The translations under genes were made by a program, and so were the position numbers. From Akkermansia muciniphila (GTDB lineage: Bacteria > Verrucomicrobiota > Verrucomicrobiia > Verrucomicrobiales > V1-33), in contig CALQSQ010000030.1 of the NCBI GenBank assembly GCA_943333275.1, positions 1-55,492 of the forward strand: DNA of 55,492 nt, written 5' to 3'. Position 1 is the first letter of the stretch. Each line of letters starts with the position of its first letter. Shown piece after piece: positions 1 to 9,400 of the stretch. The notes beneath the pieces are model-generated. The model saw only the letters and a program-made list of their open reading frames with translations, was not told where the DNA came from and did no database searches.

Positions 1-45
1 ACGGGAGTAGGCATCGTGTGCGGCTGGGTCTCGTGACCTCGCCCT

Positions 46-1320
46 CTACCTGTCCGCCTTGTCCGCCTGTCCAGCATAGGCCATTTCCAGGATCTCCATG
101 GTGTGCACGACCCGGATCGGCTGCGGGCCGGATCGCAAGTGGGCGGCGATCTGGGTGAGACAGCCGATGTTGCCGGCGGCGACCCATTGGGCACCCGTTT
201 TGCGAATCGCTTCAGCTTTGCGGCGACCGAGATCAGCGGCGATCTCCGGCTGGTCCACGTTGTAGGAACCCGCCGATCCGCAGCAAATTTCCCCATCGGG
301 AATCTCCACCACGGTGATGCCGGGGATGGCACGGAGCAATTCACGCGGAGCCGAACGCACGCCCTGGGCATGGCTCAAATGGCAGGCATCATGATAGGCG
401 ACAGTCATCGGCTGAACCTCCGGAGGAGCAATGAGCCCCAGATTGGCAAGAAACTGGGAAACATCTTGCACCCGGTGTGCAAAGGCCTTGGCCGCAGGTT
501 CATCGCTCGTTCCCGCCAGCATCAACGGATATTCATGCAACCCCGAACCACAACCGGCGGCATTCGTGAGAATGGCATCCACGTCCTGTGGAAATGCCGC
601 GAGATTTTTCCGCGCCGCCGTCCTGGCCTGCTCTCCGGCGCCCACATGCCAGGCGAGTGCGCCGCAGCATCCCTGCTCACGCGGGATGATCACCTCCACA
701 CCATTTTTTGAAAGCACCGCCAGCGTCGCACGATTGATCTCCGGCGCGAGCACCTGCTGCGCACAGCCCGCCAGCAGGGCGACCCGCGCACGACAAGGCC
801 CCTGTGCCGGGGTGATCTCTGGGAAATTTTGTTTGGCAGGCAGCGAAGGCGGCAGCAGTTCGAGCATCGGACGCATCGACGCCGGCATCAGCCCGCGAAA
901 GGGTCGGGCCATGCCACCCAGTTGTGCGGCGAGGCGGAATCGCCCTGGATACGGCAGCGTTTGCAGAAGCGACCAGCGGCGCAATTTTGCCATCAGGCCA
1001 AGCCTGCGCGTCTTCATCGCCATCTGGCGGAACGGGCTGATAAGATCGCGATACGGCACCCCCGAAGGACAGGCGGTTTCACAGCCGAGACAGCCGAGGC
1101 AGCGGTCCACGTGGGGCAGTGCGGCTTCCAGAGCGGTCGTGCCCTCCAGCACCTCCTTCATCAGAATGATGCGCCCCCGCGGACTGTCCATTTCCTGACC
1201 AAGCGCGACATAAGTCGGACAGGCCGGCAGACAGAATCCGCAATGCACACACTTCTGCACGGCCTCGGTCATGTGGGACAGCCAGGGATTGGAGGGATCG
1301 GCGGGGATGGCGTGTTTCAT
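46..1320 (-). CDS. glcF: Glycolate oxidase iron-sulfur subunit GlcF
   Basis: This 424-aa protein is the iron-sulfur subunit of glycolate oxidase, which passes electrons from glycolate oxidation (to glyoxylate) toward the respiratory chain. Two 4Fe-4S motifs lie in the N-terminal third: KCVHCGFCLPACP (about residues 23-35) and RCLGCLGCETACP (about 73-85). Two cysteine-rich CCG-type domains follow, recognisable by EQGCCGAL and EICCGSAGSYN, each preceded by a GC or HDAC element. Length and order fit GlcF; related lactate or glycerol-3-phosphate dehydrogenase subunits share the fold. Its ATG overlaps the stop of glcE by 4 bases, so translation is probably coupled. The catalytic flavin subunit GlcD is not in the window. 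Confidence 0.93.
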   Translation of the reverse strand: MKHAIPADPSNPWLSHMTEAVQKCVHCGFCLPACPTYVALGQEMDSPRGRIILMKEVLEGTTALEAALPHVDRCLGCLGCETACPSGVPYRDLISPFRQMAMKTRRLGLMAKLRRWSLLQTLPYPGRFRLAAQLGGMARPFRGLMPASMRPMLELLPPSLPAKQNFPEITPAQGPCRARVALLAGCAQQVLAPEINRATLAVLSKNGVEVIIPREQGCCGALAWHVGAGEQARTAARKNLAAFPQDVDAILTNAAGCGSGLHEYPLMLAGTSDEPAAKAFAHRVQDVSQFLANLGLIAPPEVQPMTVAYHDACHLSHAQGVRSAPRELLRAIPGITVVEIPDGEICCGSAGSYNVDQPEIAADLGRRKAEAIRKTGAQWVAAGNIGCLTQIAAHLRSGPQPIRVVHTMEILEMAYAGQADKADR

Positions 1321-2435
1321 GAAATGAAATGGGGGAACGAGGGGAACTTGCCCACAGCATCTAGGGCGCCCTTGACCATGCGCTCCATGCTCAGCGGGCC
1401 ATCTGCACCAAGGCGCGCCACCGGTCCCCTCCAGCCCACGGCCGAGAGTCCGAGTGGTTTCAACCCTGCGTGCAATGCAGCGAAATCCGTCACCCCGACC
1501 ACCCAGGTCAGATTGCCGGCGGCCGAGAAATGATGGGGGATCCCGTGCAGCAGGGCGTCCACCGCAGGAATATGTTTTGCCGTAAGTGGAATCCGCAGCA
1601 GCGAGGCATCCTTCGCTGCCCAGGAAAACTCCCGCTGGCCCGCCCAGAAATCAGTGGCGGCGGCATCCGTCATGATTTGCGCCGGACGCTCCATCGCCTT
1701 CAACGCCTGCTCCATGCGCAGCGGCAGAGCCCCCGCGTCCCCGGCCATTCGCACCACCAACCGGTGCGAGTCAAAAATTTCCAATGCCTCCATTTCCCAA
1801 CTTTGCCGTGCTGCAAAACTCAGGCGCTCGACGGCATCGGCCAGGTCCCGGCACTCCAGGGAGGCGGTGAGGCTGGCGGGTGGTTGCGGAAAGACTTTGA
1901 ACGTCATTTCCGTCAGGATCCCCAGCCGCCCCATGCTGCCGCAGAAGAGCTTGGGAAAATCGAATCCCGCAGCATTCTTCACCACCTTTCCCCCACCCCG
2001 CAGCATCGTGCCCGCGCCATCCATCCATTGCACACCCACCAGAAAATCCCGCACTCCGCCAAAGCGAATCCGCCCCGGCCCATTGGCGCCGGCCGCCACC
2101 GCCCCACCAAGCGTCGAGCCTGCTTCCACCAGCAAGGGATCGAACGGCAAATATTGTCCGTGTTCGCGCAGCGCCGCCTGCACTTCCGTCAGTGGCGTGC
2201 CGCTGCGGGCGGTGAACGTGTATTCCGTGGGCTCATATTCCACGATGCCCCGCATCCTCGCCATGCCCACAAGCAATGCGTCCGGAACCGCGCTCAGCGC
2301 AGGCTTGGTGCCTGCGCCCACGACCATGCAGGGACGCTGCGCCTCACGCACCGCCGCCGCCAGTTCTGCCATCGTCTCCGGATAAATCACGCCGCCACGA
2401 TGTACCATTCCCGCAGGCAGGCAAGCCGGATTCAA
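1317..2435 (-). CDS. glcE: Glycolate oxidase FAD-binding subunit GlcE
   Basis: This is a 372-aa FAD-binding (PCMH-type) oxidoreductase subunit. The FAD-binding half shows VVGAGTKPAL near residue 40, the glycine-rich segment GSTLGGAVAAGANGPGRIRFGGVRD (written here as motif only; about residues 105-130), and GGKVVKNAAGFDFPKLFCGS (about 148-167), all typical of GlcE and GlcD. The position immediately before GlcF, with a 4-base ATGA overlap, favours GlcE over other FAD oxidases. The longest frame begins with TTG at 2435, 7 bases after the upstream kinase stop and about 20 bases after a GGAGG. An ATG at 2408 (MVHRGGV) is an equally plausible start, since conserved sequence begins just after it. 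The close spacing suggests read-through from the kinase gene. Confidence 0.9.
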   Translation of the reverse strand: MNPACLPAGMVHRGGVIYPETMAELAAAVREAQRPCMVVGAGTKPALSAVPDALLVGMARMRGIVEYEPTEYTFTARSGTPLTEVQAALREHGQYLPFDPLLVEAGSTLGGAVAAGANGPGRIRFGGVRDFLVGVQWMDGAGTMLRGGGKVVKNAAGFDFPKLFCGSMGRLGILTEMTFKVFPQPPASLTASLECRDLADAVERLSFAARQSWEMEALEIFDSHRLVVRMAGDAGALPLRMEQALKAMERPAQIMTDAAATDFWAGQREFSWAAKDASLLRIPLTAKHIPAVDALLHGIPHHFSAAGNLTWVVGVTDFAALHAGLKPLGLSAVGWRGPVARLGADGPLSMERMVKGALDAVGKFPSFPHFIS

Positions 2436-2442
2436 CCGCCAG

Positions 2443-5400
2443 CTAATCTTCCTCCTTTTTGTTTTTTCTTAGCCATTTCAACTTTTCCAAATCAGCCGCC
2501 GAGGGTTGGAATTGATTAATCTCCTCGAACGCCTGCACCGATTCGAAGCTGCGCAGGCACTGCAGGTATTGTTCACGCGATTGCGATGAATAGGGCGAAA
2601 GCTGTCGCGTCCCCGGTTCGGCCAGCAGCCATTGACTCCAGCGGTCTGCGCCGCGTTGGACGACCGTTGGCTGAAACGGGACGGGCAGTCCGGCTGGGTC
2701 GAATTTCCATCCGATCCAACTGTTCGCCGCCTCTGCCAGCCAATCAGGGGCCCTGATCAGCAGCGGCGGAAGATCGTAAATGAAAACGCCATCCTTCCAT
2801 CCGGCCACGGCCACCCTCGAACTGTCGGGATGAAAAGCCAGGGACATGAACCCAAAACCCGCCGGCAGCAGGCAGGGCGGCATCAGGGGCAGGGCGGTGG
2901 TCGTGTCCCAGACCCGCAGGCCACAAACCTGATGATCCAAAAACAGGCTGGCAAAACGTCGGCCCGTGGCATCAAAGGCAAGGTCCTCCACCAAACTCGG
3001 GTGCGGCAGCACAGCCCGCTCAAGACCGGATGGGATGCTCCACAGACGAACTGAATCGTCGAAACTGCCAGCGGTGGCCAGTATGGAACTATCCGGACTG
3101 AAGCGCATCAGCAGACCGGCCTCTCCCACGGCGCTTTGATGGCGCATTGTGGCCCCCACCTGCCGCCCCGTTGCCGCATCCCAAAGGACGGCACTTCCAT
3201 CCGCCAGACCGCTGGCGAACCATTTTCCGTCCGGACTTACGGCGAGTTGCCGCACTGGAGCTGCCACCAGGGTCCGTTTTCCTGGCGGGGAAATGGCCAC
3301 CCCGGAGCCTTCCGCACCACTGACGACCCGGCCATCCTGGAGAAAATCCAGCACCGTGACCTTTGTGGTATGCGCCTGCCATCGGCCTGTTTCCCGCAGG
3401 CTGCCCAGGTTGAAACAAACGACCATTCCGTCTGCCAGACCAGCAGCCAGCAGTTCACCCGTTTTGGAAAAGGCGACCTCCACCGGTAACTGGGGCAGGG
3501 AAATGATGTGTGGAATTTCTTCCCCGGATCCAAGATTCCAAACCCGCAATTCCCGCTGCGCCGTCCCCAAAGCCATCCACTGACCTTCTGCGGACAATGC
3601 CGCGCTCAGCAGGTCTGATGCGGGCAGGTTTTGGCGGTAAGCGGCCGGCACTATTTCAGACAGCGTCGGATCTCCATGACTGATGGCGCAGCGCTTCCGA
3701 AGGCCGGAGGTATGTTCTGAAGCAGCGGCAATTTTCAGCGCCTCGGTCCATTTCGGCTGCGAGGTTACAGCCTCGCCCGCACCGCTCCACAGGGCGCACT
3801 GGCCATCCATGCCCAGAGCCGCCAGTTTGGTGCCGTCAGGACTCCAGCCAGCCTGGAGGATCTTTCCGACAAACGGGATAATCTGCGGACGCGCACACCT
3901 GGGCGAAAGATCATAGATATTTAAAACACGCTGCCGGCCACCACATGCCAGGAAATCTCCACCTGGCGAAATCGCCGTAATCACAGCGCCGCCGGTGACG
4001 CGGATGGGCGCGCGCGCCAGTCGAAATCGATCCATGTCCCAGATTTCCACACCCGTTGGCGCCACCCCTCCCAAGGCCAGCATCGCTCCGTCCGCAGCGA
4101 AGTGACCATGTGAGAATACGCCGGGAAACCGTCTTTTGGGCTTCTGCACCCGGCTATCCCAGAGCGTGGCCAGACCATCAAATCCGGAACTTAGCATCAC
4201 GCTCCCATCCGGGGACGGCACTGGCGCCAGCGCCGAATCACTACCCTGCATGGGCTCGCCGATCTGTATTCCATCGCTGGTGCGGAAGAGCCGCAAACGT
4301 TCCTCATAGGTTTGCACCGCCAGAAGATCGGCATTTCCAACAAAGGCACCCACCCCGTTGCCGGAAGTCTTCCAGGTGGAAAGCTGCCGCCCGTTAGACA
4401 CATCCAGCACACTCACCGTACCGTCATTTTTCAACCAGGCGAGACGGGATTTATCCGGTGCCAGCGCGGGAACCGCCAGGGCCTGGAGCATGCTGACTTC
4501 CGCAAGCACGCGTGGACCATGCAAATCCCACAGGCGTCCAATGCTCGTGGTTACTCCAGTGTCCTCCACGGTCGCGACGCGGTCCTCGGTCAGCCACGAA
4601 ACATGCCGGGCGGGGCCCGCATGAACCAGCACTTGAAATGCACCATCTGGCGATCCGTCCTCTGCATGCCAGAATGTCACAGCGCCCCCGAAATGAGCCA
4701 TGGCGAGCGTCTTTGAATTAGGACTGAACGCGGAATGATAAACTCCGTTTCCAGCCAGCGATGCCTCGCCTAATCGCGTCCCTGATTTCACATCAAAGAG
4801 CGCCACAAACCCGGGCGAAAAAACCTGCTCATTGCACTGCACCGCGAGGCGGGATCCGTCCGGTGAGAACCCAATACCCCTGATAAATTCGCGCATGGAC
4901 ACGGGCGGGTGAGCCTGCCGCGGAAAATCCGTCCACGCCAGTTCCGCCATCAAGCGCTCCGCCGCCGCAGTATTGGTGGGATCCGCCCTGACCGCACGGG
5001 CCAGATGCATTACCGCCGTGATGGGCTGGTTTGTCTCAAAAAAAGTCTGCGCTGTTTGATGGTCCCCACGGCTCGCATTGCGTTTGGCCATTGCTTCGTT
5101 TCGCGCAGCCTGCTCACCGCTTTGCTTCGCCGCAGTGCCCTGCTCAACAGCCCTCATATACATGACCGACGTCCCCACCAATCCAGCCACCAACGCCAGG
5201 AAAATGCCCAGCGCCCCAATTGCCGCCGTGCGATGCCGCCGCAGAAACTGGCGCATTTGATATGTCCGACTTGGCGGTGCGGCGAGAATCGTGCCATCCT
5301 CCAGCCACGCCCCCAAATCACGCCCCAGAGCTGCGGCTGTTTCGTAACGGCGCGCTGGTTCCTTCTCCAGTGCCTTCAGAGCGATCCATTCCAGTCCTCC

Positions 5401-6285
5401 GCTGAGTGAAGGATCAACCGCCGAAGGCTTGCGTGGCGTCTCCTCGCAGACGATGCGCAGCGCTTCCTGCAACGTGGCACTCTCCAGCTTCGCCTGCGGA
5501 AAGGGCGGCTGATCGGTGAGTAATTCATACAACACAGCACCCAGTGAATACAAATCGCTCCGCACATCGGCCTCCGACCCTTTCCCCGCTGCCTGCTCCG
5601 GCGACATGTACGCCGGGGTCCCCAGAACCTGTCCCGCCAGGGTGACCAGCGTGCTCTCCACCAGCACGTGCTCCGTCGCCCGGGCAATCCCAAAATCGAT
5701 GACCTTCACCTGCCCATCCTCGCTCACCAGCAGGTTTGACGGCTTGAGGTCGCGATGAATAATGCCGCGCTGATGAGCGTGTGCCACCGCCTCACATACG
5801 GATTGAAACAGCCTCACACGGTCCCGGCGCGAAAGATTTTTCTCGCTACAATAACTCGTAAGACTCCTCGCAGACTCCACCCACTCTGCCGCAAACCAAG
5901 GTCTCCCCTCCTCTGTTCCCGCATCCAGCACGCGCGCAATGCCCGGATGATCCAGCACCGCGAGGGCCTCGCGCTCGATCGCGAACCTCGCCATCACCTC
6001 CCGGCTATCCAACCCCGGTTTCAATACTTTCAATGCCCCCTTCCGATGCAGCGGACGCTCCTGCACCGCCTCATAAACCAATCCAAAAGCCCCCTCCCCG
6101 GCCTTTGAGACTACCATCCAGGTGCCAAAAGCCCGCCCGGACGGATTTGACTGCTCGGGAATATCCAGAGGATTTTCCTCTCCAAAAACCGCTCTCGCCA
6201 TGCAGGCCATGCAAATCCCGCGCACAGCATCCCTGGGGATGCTGTGACCACAGTCAGGGCAGAGAGTTAGCTCAGCGGAAGGCAT
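2443..6285 (-). CDS. Transmembrane Ser/Thr protein kinase with WD40-like repeats
   Basis: This 1280-aa protein begins with a small zinc-ribbon-like segment (CPDC at residues 9-12, CMAC at about 25-28). A complete Hanks-type kinase domain follows: glycine loop GEGAFGLVYEA, lysine in ALKVLK, HRDLKPSN (about 175), DFG, and GTPAYMSPEQ. A single membrane helix lies at about 355-378 (GIFLALVAGLVG). The remaining roughly 900 residues are WD40/beta-propeller-like, with repeated 'SPDG...LA..G....LWD' units. The kinase is expected to be cytoplasmic and the propeller on the far side of the membrane, possibly as a sensor. It precedes glcE by 7 bases and is divergent from the subtilase gene at 6404. Its substrate is unknown; the ECF sigma factor at 11352-12095 is a candidate by analogy with kinase-linked ECF families. 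Confidence 0.92.
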   Translation of the reverse strand: MPSAELTLCPDCGHSIPRDAVRGICMACMARAVFGEENPLDIPEQSNPSGRAFGTWMVVSKAGEGAFGLVYEAVQERPLHRKGALKVLKPGLDSREVMARFAIEREALAVLDHPGIARVLDAGTEEGRPWFAAEWVESARSLTSYCSEKNLSRRDRVRLFQSVCEAVAHAHQRGIIHRDLKPSNLLVSEDGQVKVIDFGIARATEHVLVESTLVTLAGQVLGTPAYMSPEQAAGKGSEADVRSDLYSLGAVLYELLTDQPPFPQAKLESATLQEALRIVCEETPRKPSAVDPSLSGGLEWIALKALEKEPARRYETAAALGRDLGAWLEDGTILAAPPSRTYQMRQFLRRHRTAAIGALGIFLALVAGLVGTSVMYMRAVEQGTAAKQSGEQAARNEAMAKRNASRGDHQTAQTFFETNQPITAVMHLARAVRADPTNTAAAERLMAELAWTDFPRQAHPPVSMREFIRGIGFSPDGSRLAVQCNEQVFSPGFVALFDVKSGTRLGEASLAGNGVYHSAFSPNSKTLAMAHFGGAVTFWHAEDGSPDGAFQVLVHAGPARHVSWLTEDRVATVEDTGVTTSIGRLWDLHGPRVLAEVSMLQALAVPALAPDKSRLAWLKNDGTVSVLDVSNGRQLSTWKTSGNGVGAFVGNADLLAVQTYEERLRLFRTSDGIQIGEPMQGSDSALAPVPSPDGSVMLSSGFDGLATLWDSRVQKPKRRFPGVFSHGHFAADGAMLALGGVAPTGVEIWDMDRFRLARAPIRVTGGAVITAISPGGDFLACGGRQRVLNIYDLSPRCARPQIIPFVGKILQAGWSPDGTKLAALGMDGQCALWSGAGEAVTSQPKWTEALKIAAASEHTSGLRKRCAISHGDPTLSEIVPAAYRQNLPASDLLSAALSAEGQWMALGTAQRELRVWNLGSGEEIPHIISLPQLPVEVAFSKTGELLAAGLADGMVVCFNLGSLRETGRWQAHTTKVTVLDFLQDGRVVSGAEGSGVAISPPGKRTLVAAPVRQLAVSPDGKWFASGLADGSAVLWDAATGRQVGATMRHQSAVGEAGLLMRFSPDSSILATAGSFDDSVRLWSIPSGLERAVLPHPSLVEDLAFDATGRRFASLFLDHQVCGLRVWDTTTALPLMPPCLLPAGFGFMSLAFHPDSSRVAVAGWKDGVFIYDLPPLLIRAPDWLAEAANSWIGWKFDPAGLPVPFQPTVVQRGADRWSQWLLAEPGTRQLSPYSSQSREQYLQCLRSFESVQAFEEINQFQPSAADLEKLKWLRKNKKEED

Positions 6286-6309
6286 TCACCGTTTCTACAC
6301 AAAAATTCT

Positions 6310-6358
6310 CCAAACCATACCGGCAAAAAATTAATTTCACACCGTTTGTATGGTTCGG
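6310..6358. promoter_or_regulatory. Inverted repeat in the divergent kinase/protease promoter region
   Basis: The arms CCAAACCATAC (6310-6320) and GTATGGTTCGG (6348-6358) are reverse complements at 10 of 11 positions, separated by 27 AT-rich bases. The dyad occupies the centre of the 118-base gap between the divergent kinase and subtilase genes, where a shared operator would be expected. No regulator can be named. Confidence 0.45.
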
Positions 6359-6403
6359 TCCGTGCCTGCGCAGAAGAGGAGGAACCCTAATTAACCTCAG
6401 CTT

Positions 6404-9400
6404 ATGAAGTCAAACACCCGCCCCCTCCTGTGCGCCCTCCTCTTCCTGATCAAATCAGCGGATGCAGCACCTTCTCTGATCCTCTCCGACCAACCCGGCT
6501 GGAATGGATGGTCGGTGCAAACTCGCATCAAAGCAGGCTACCGGGAACATGGTGGAGCGGGCGAAGATGCCATCACCGATACTCAGAACACCAACATTTC
6601 CCCCTTCGCGGTGACGGCGGGATCAGTCATTTCCACACCCGCTGCCTCCGCATCCAAGTTGCCTGCCTCAGGTTCCGCCAAAGACAAGGCTGAGGGGTCG
6701 CTGAGTTTCAACTATATCGTCGGTGGAGCGGCCACCACCGACACCTTCTCGGTTAACATGCATGCCACGACGAGCGCGATGACCTCCAAGCACAACTTCG
6801 GCGGCGGACTGGTGGCGGCCGATGCCTTTGTGGAAGGTGAACTGGTGCTGACCACCTACTGGCCGCTTACAGGTGCCATGTTGCGTATTCCCGCCATGCC
6901 CGCGCTAACAGCCGCCGCACCGTCCACGGAATCCATGCTGGCGTTGATGGACGGAGGGGGTGCGGCCGGCTATATGCTGCCGGGTTTTGCTGAATTGGAC
7001 TATCCCCTAACGCTGAGCGCCCCCCCCGGATCAACAGTGTTCACTTATACTCTGACCTATTCCATCGTCACGCCCTACGGTGCCGATCCAGTCGTGAGTT
7101 ATCATTTGAACGGTGCTGCCAGCGGTCCGGCACTGCCTGCGCCACCACAAGCCAATGCGGCGGAGGAATCTGTGAAGCAGGAAATGCCGGTCGTGAAACT
7201 GAACAAGCTCGTCTATGACCACGATGACCAATTGAGCGCCCGCGTCTGCTTCAAAAATGCCTCCGACATTGCCAGCCATAATCTGCTGGTTCTGGTATGC
7301 CCGGACACGAATGAAATCGAGAAACTGGATCTCATCCCCACCGCCGATCCGCTCATTTTCAAAACCACCCCCATCACCATCAAGACGAGCGGAAATCCCG
7401 GTTCGTTCGATGGCACATTCACCTTGCCTCCCGGAAAAATGTTCACCGCGCTCTACGGCTACCATTTGTCAAATCGCATCTCGCCGGATATCTCCAAAGG
7501 TATCAAGCCCGGCAATCCCTTCATCAGTTCTGATTACGCGATGACTTACGATCCCAACTTTGCTGGAATGGTCACGCTCATCAACCCCGATATGGCGCTG
7601 TCCAACGATGAGGAAAACCCCGACCAAGGTGGTCGCAAACTCGGAACGCTCGCCATCGAGGGCCGTCCTGGTATTGTGCAGATCGCCAGCGAAGACTTGA
7701 TTTTCTATCCCAAATCGCCAGAGCAGGAGGCGGAGTTTGCAGCGAAAGCCCATGCCACCAAGCTGAGCGATGACGCCGAATGGAAAGGCCAGAACGGAAA
7801 GGCCGTGTGGCAGCGCTATGGCACCATCGACGATCCGGCTTTCAATGCCGAGCGTGCGGATCGCATCCGTTATTTGCCGCAACTGCTGGCCCTGACCGGC
7901 ATCAGCGGGAAACTTCATGCCAGCAATGAACGCGTCCTAGCCCTGTTCGCCACCGGACTGGAACTCTGGCTGGAAGGCTACAACTGCGCCGTCAATCCTC
8001 GCATCATGCCGCACGGCAAGCTCACCGCCCCAGAAGGGCGTGCTTTCTCATCGATCGATGGCACCAGCGTGCCAGATCCATTCGATTCCATGACGAGTGA
8101 GGTTAATATGTTCGATCCGCTGGATGACGCAATGTTCAGTCTGCGTTACATGTGGGCGGAAGCCGGAATGCAGGATTGTGATACACAGACGATCAACATG
8201 GCGTTTCTCGATTCCTCTTTCGCCCCGAATCCTGATTTTCGAGGCTATCCCAATGACATTCCGCAGTTCAATATGGACACCGGCGAGCGCGGCCCGCATG
8301 CTGCCGAACACCCTGAACAGCCGATTCCGATCCGCGGCCCCGTCTGGCATGGAAATGGCACGGTGGCGGTCGCCGCAGGAGTCATGGGAAATGGCTATGG
8401 TTTTGCCGGTGTCGGCGGGCAGGTGGTACAGCCAATGCTTTACTACATGGGCACCCGCTCGTTCGCTTTTGAAATGGGGCTGGGCATGGAACTGGCCGTC
8501 GCAGATGGAGCGGACATTATCAATATCAGCGCGGGTTATCCATGCCGGATCCTCAGCGTTCTGGGACCTATCCGTATCTGTTCTGCTGATGAACGGGCCG
8601 CGGCGGCTGCCACAATTTCCGCCCTGGTTGCGGCAAGCGCTGGCGCCGTTTGCTCCCTCGGTCCAGTGGCGGACATCTTCCTTCCTGGTGTGGGAGCCAT
8701 CGCTTGCGGATCGGCCATCGCCGTCGCCAGCACCGCGATCGGCGCACTCTTTGACGCTCTCTTCATCAGCACCGCGATTGGCGATCCACGGCATGCGATG
8801 GAGGCTGGCGTAGCCGCCGCCAAGGCTGCCGGCGTGCCAGTGGTGGCAAGTGCGGGCAATCAAATCGACTGGAGCACGCAGGGCGACTTCGCCGCTTTGT
8901 TCGATACCTCCAACTGCCGGACCGATGATTGGGAGCAGGTGCCAGGGGTGATTCCCAATGTCATTTGTGTGAGCAGCGTGGCCATGCGTGAATTTTATCC
9001 CAACACCCAGTTTCACGGACCTGCAGTGGACCTGTGGGCACCGGAGGGTCAGCCCGTGCTCATGCCAGAGGACTTTACGCTCCTCAATCCCTCAGTCATA
9101 CCTGTGGATGAGCAGAAAATTCTGAGATTCACTGGCTCCAGTGCTTCGACCCCCTTTGTGAGCGGAATCATTGCCCACATGATGGCGGTGAACCCCACGA
9201 TGGACCCGCATCGCGCGACTGCGGGACAACGTGCGACCAATGTAACTCGCATCACGAACATGCTCCGCAGCACCGCCACCGTTCCAGGCTCCACCCCCCT
9301 ATTGCCCGCCACAGATCCTACAAACATCGAAATCGGCCGACGCGGCCTGCTGGTGAATGCCTTCCTGGCAAGAGCGACGGCCCGCGACAATGCTGGAATA

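Noticed and set aside
7020..7027. Eight-C run in the subtilase gene considered as a second phase-variable tract
   Set aside because: The frame is intact across it and several 7-8 base runs occur in coding sequence here without effect.
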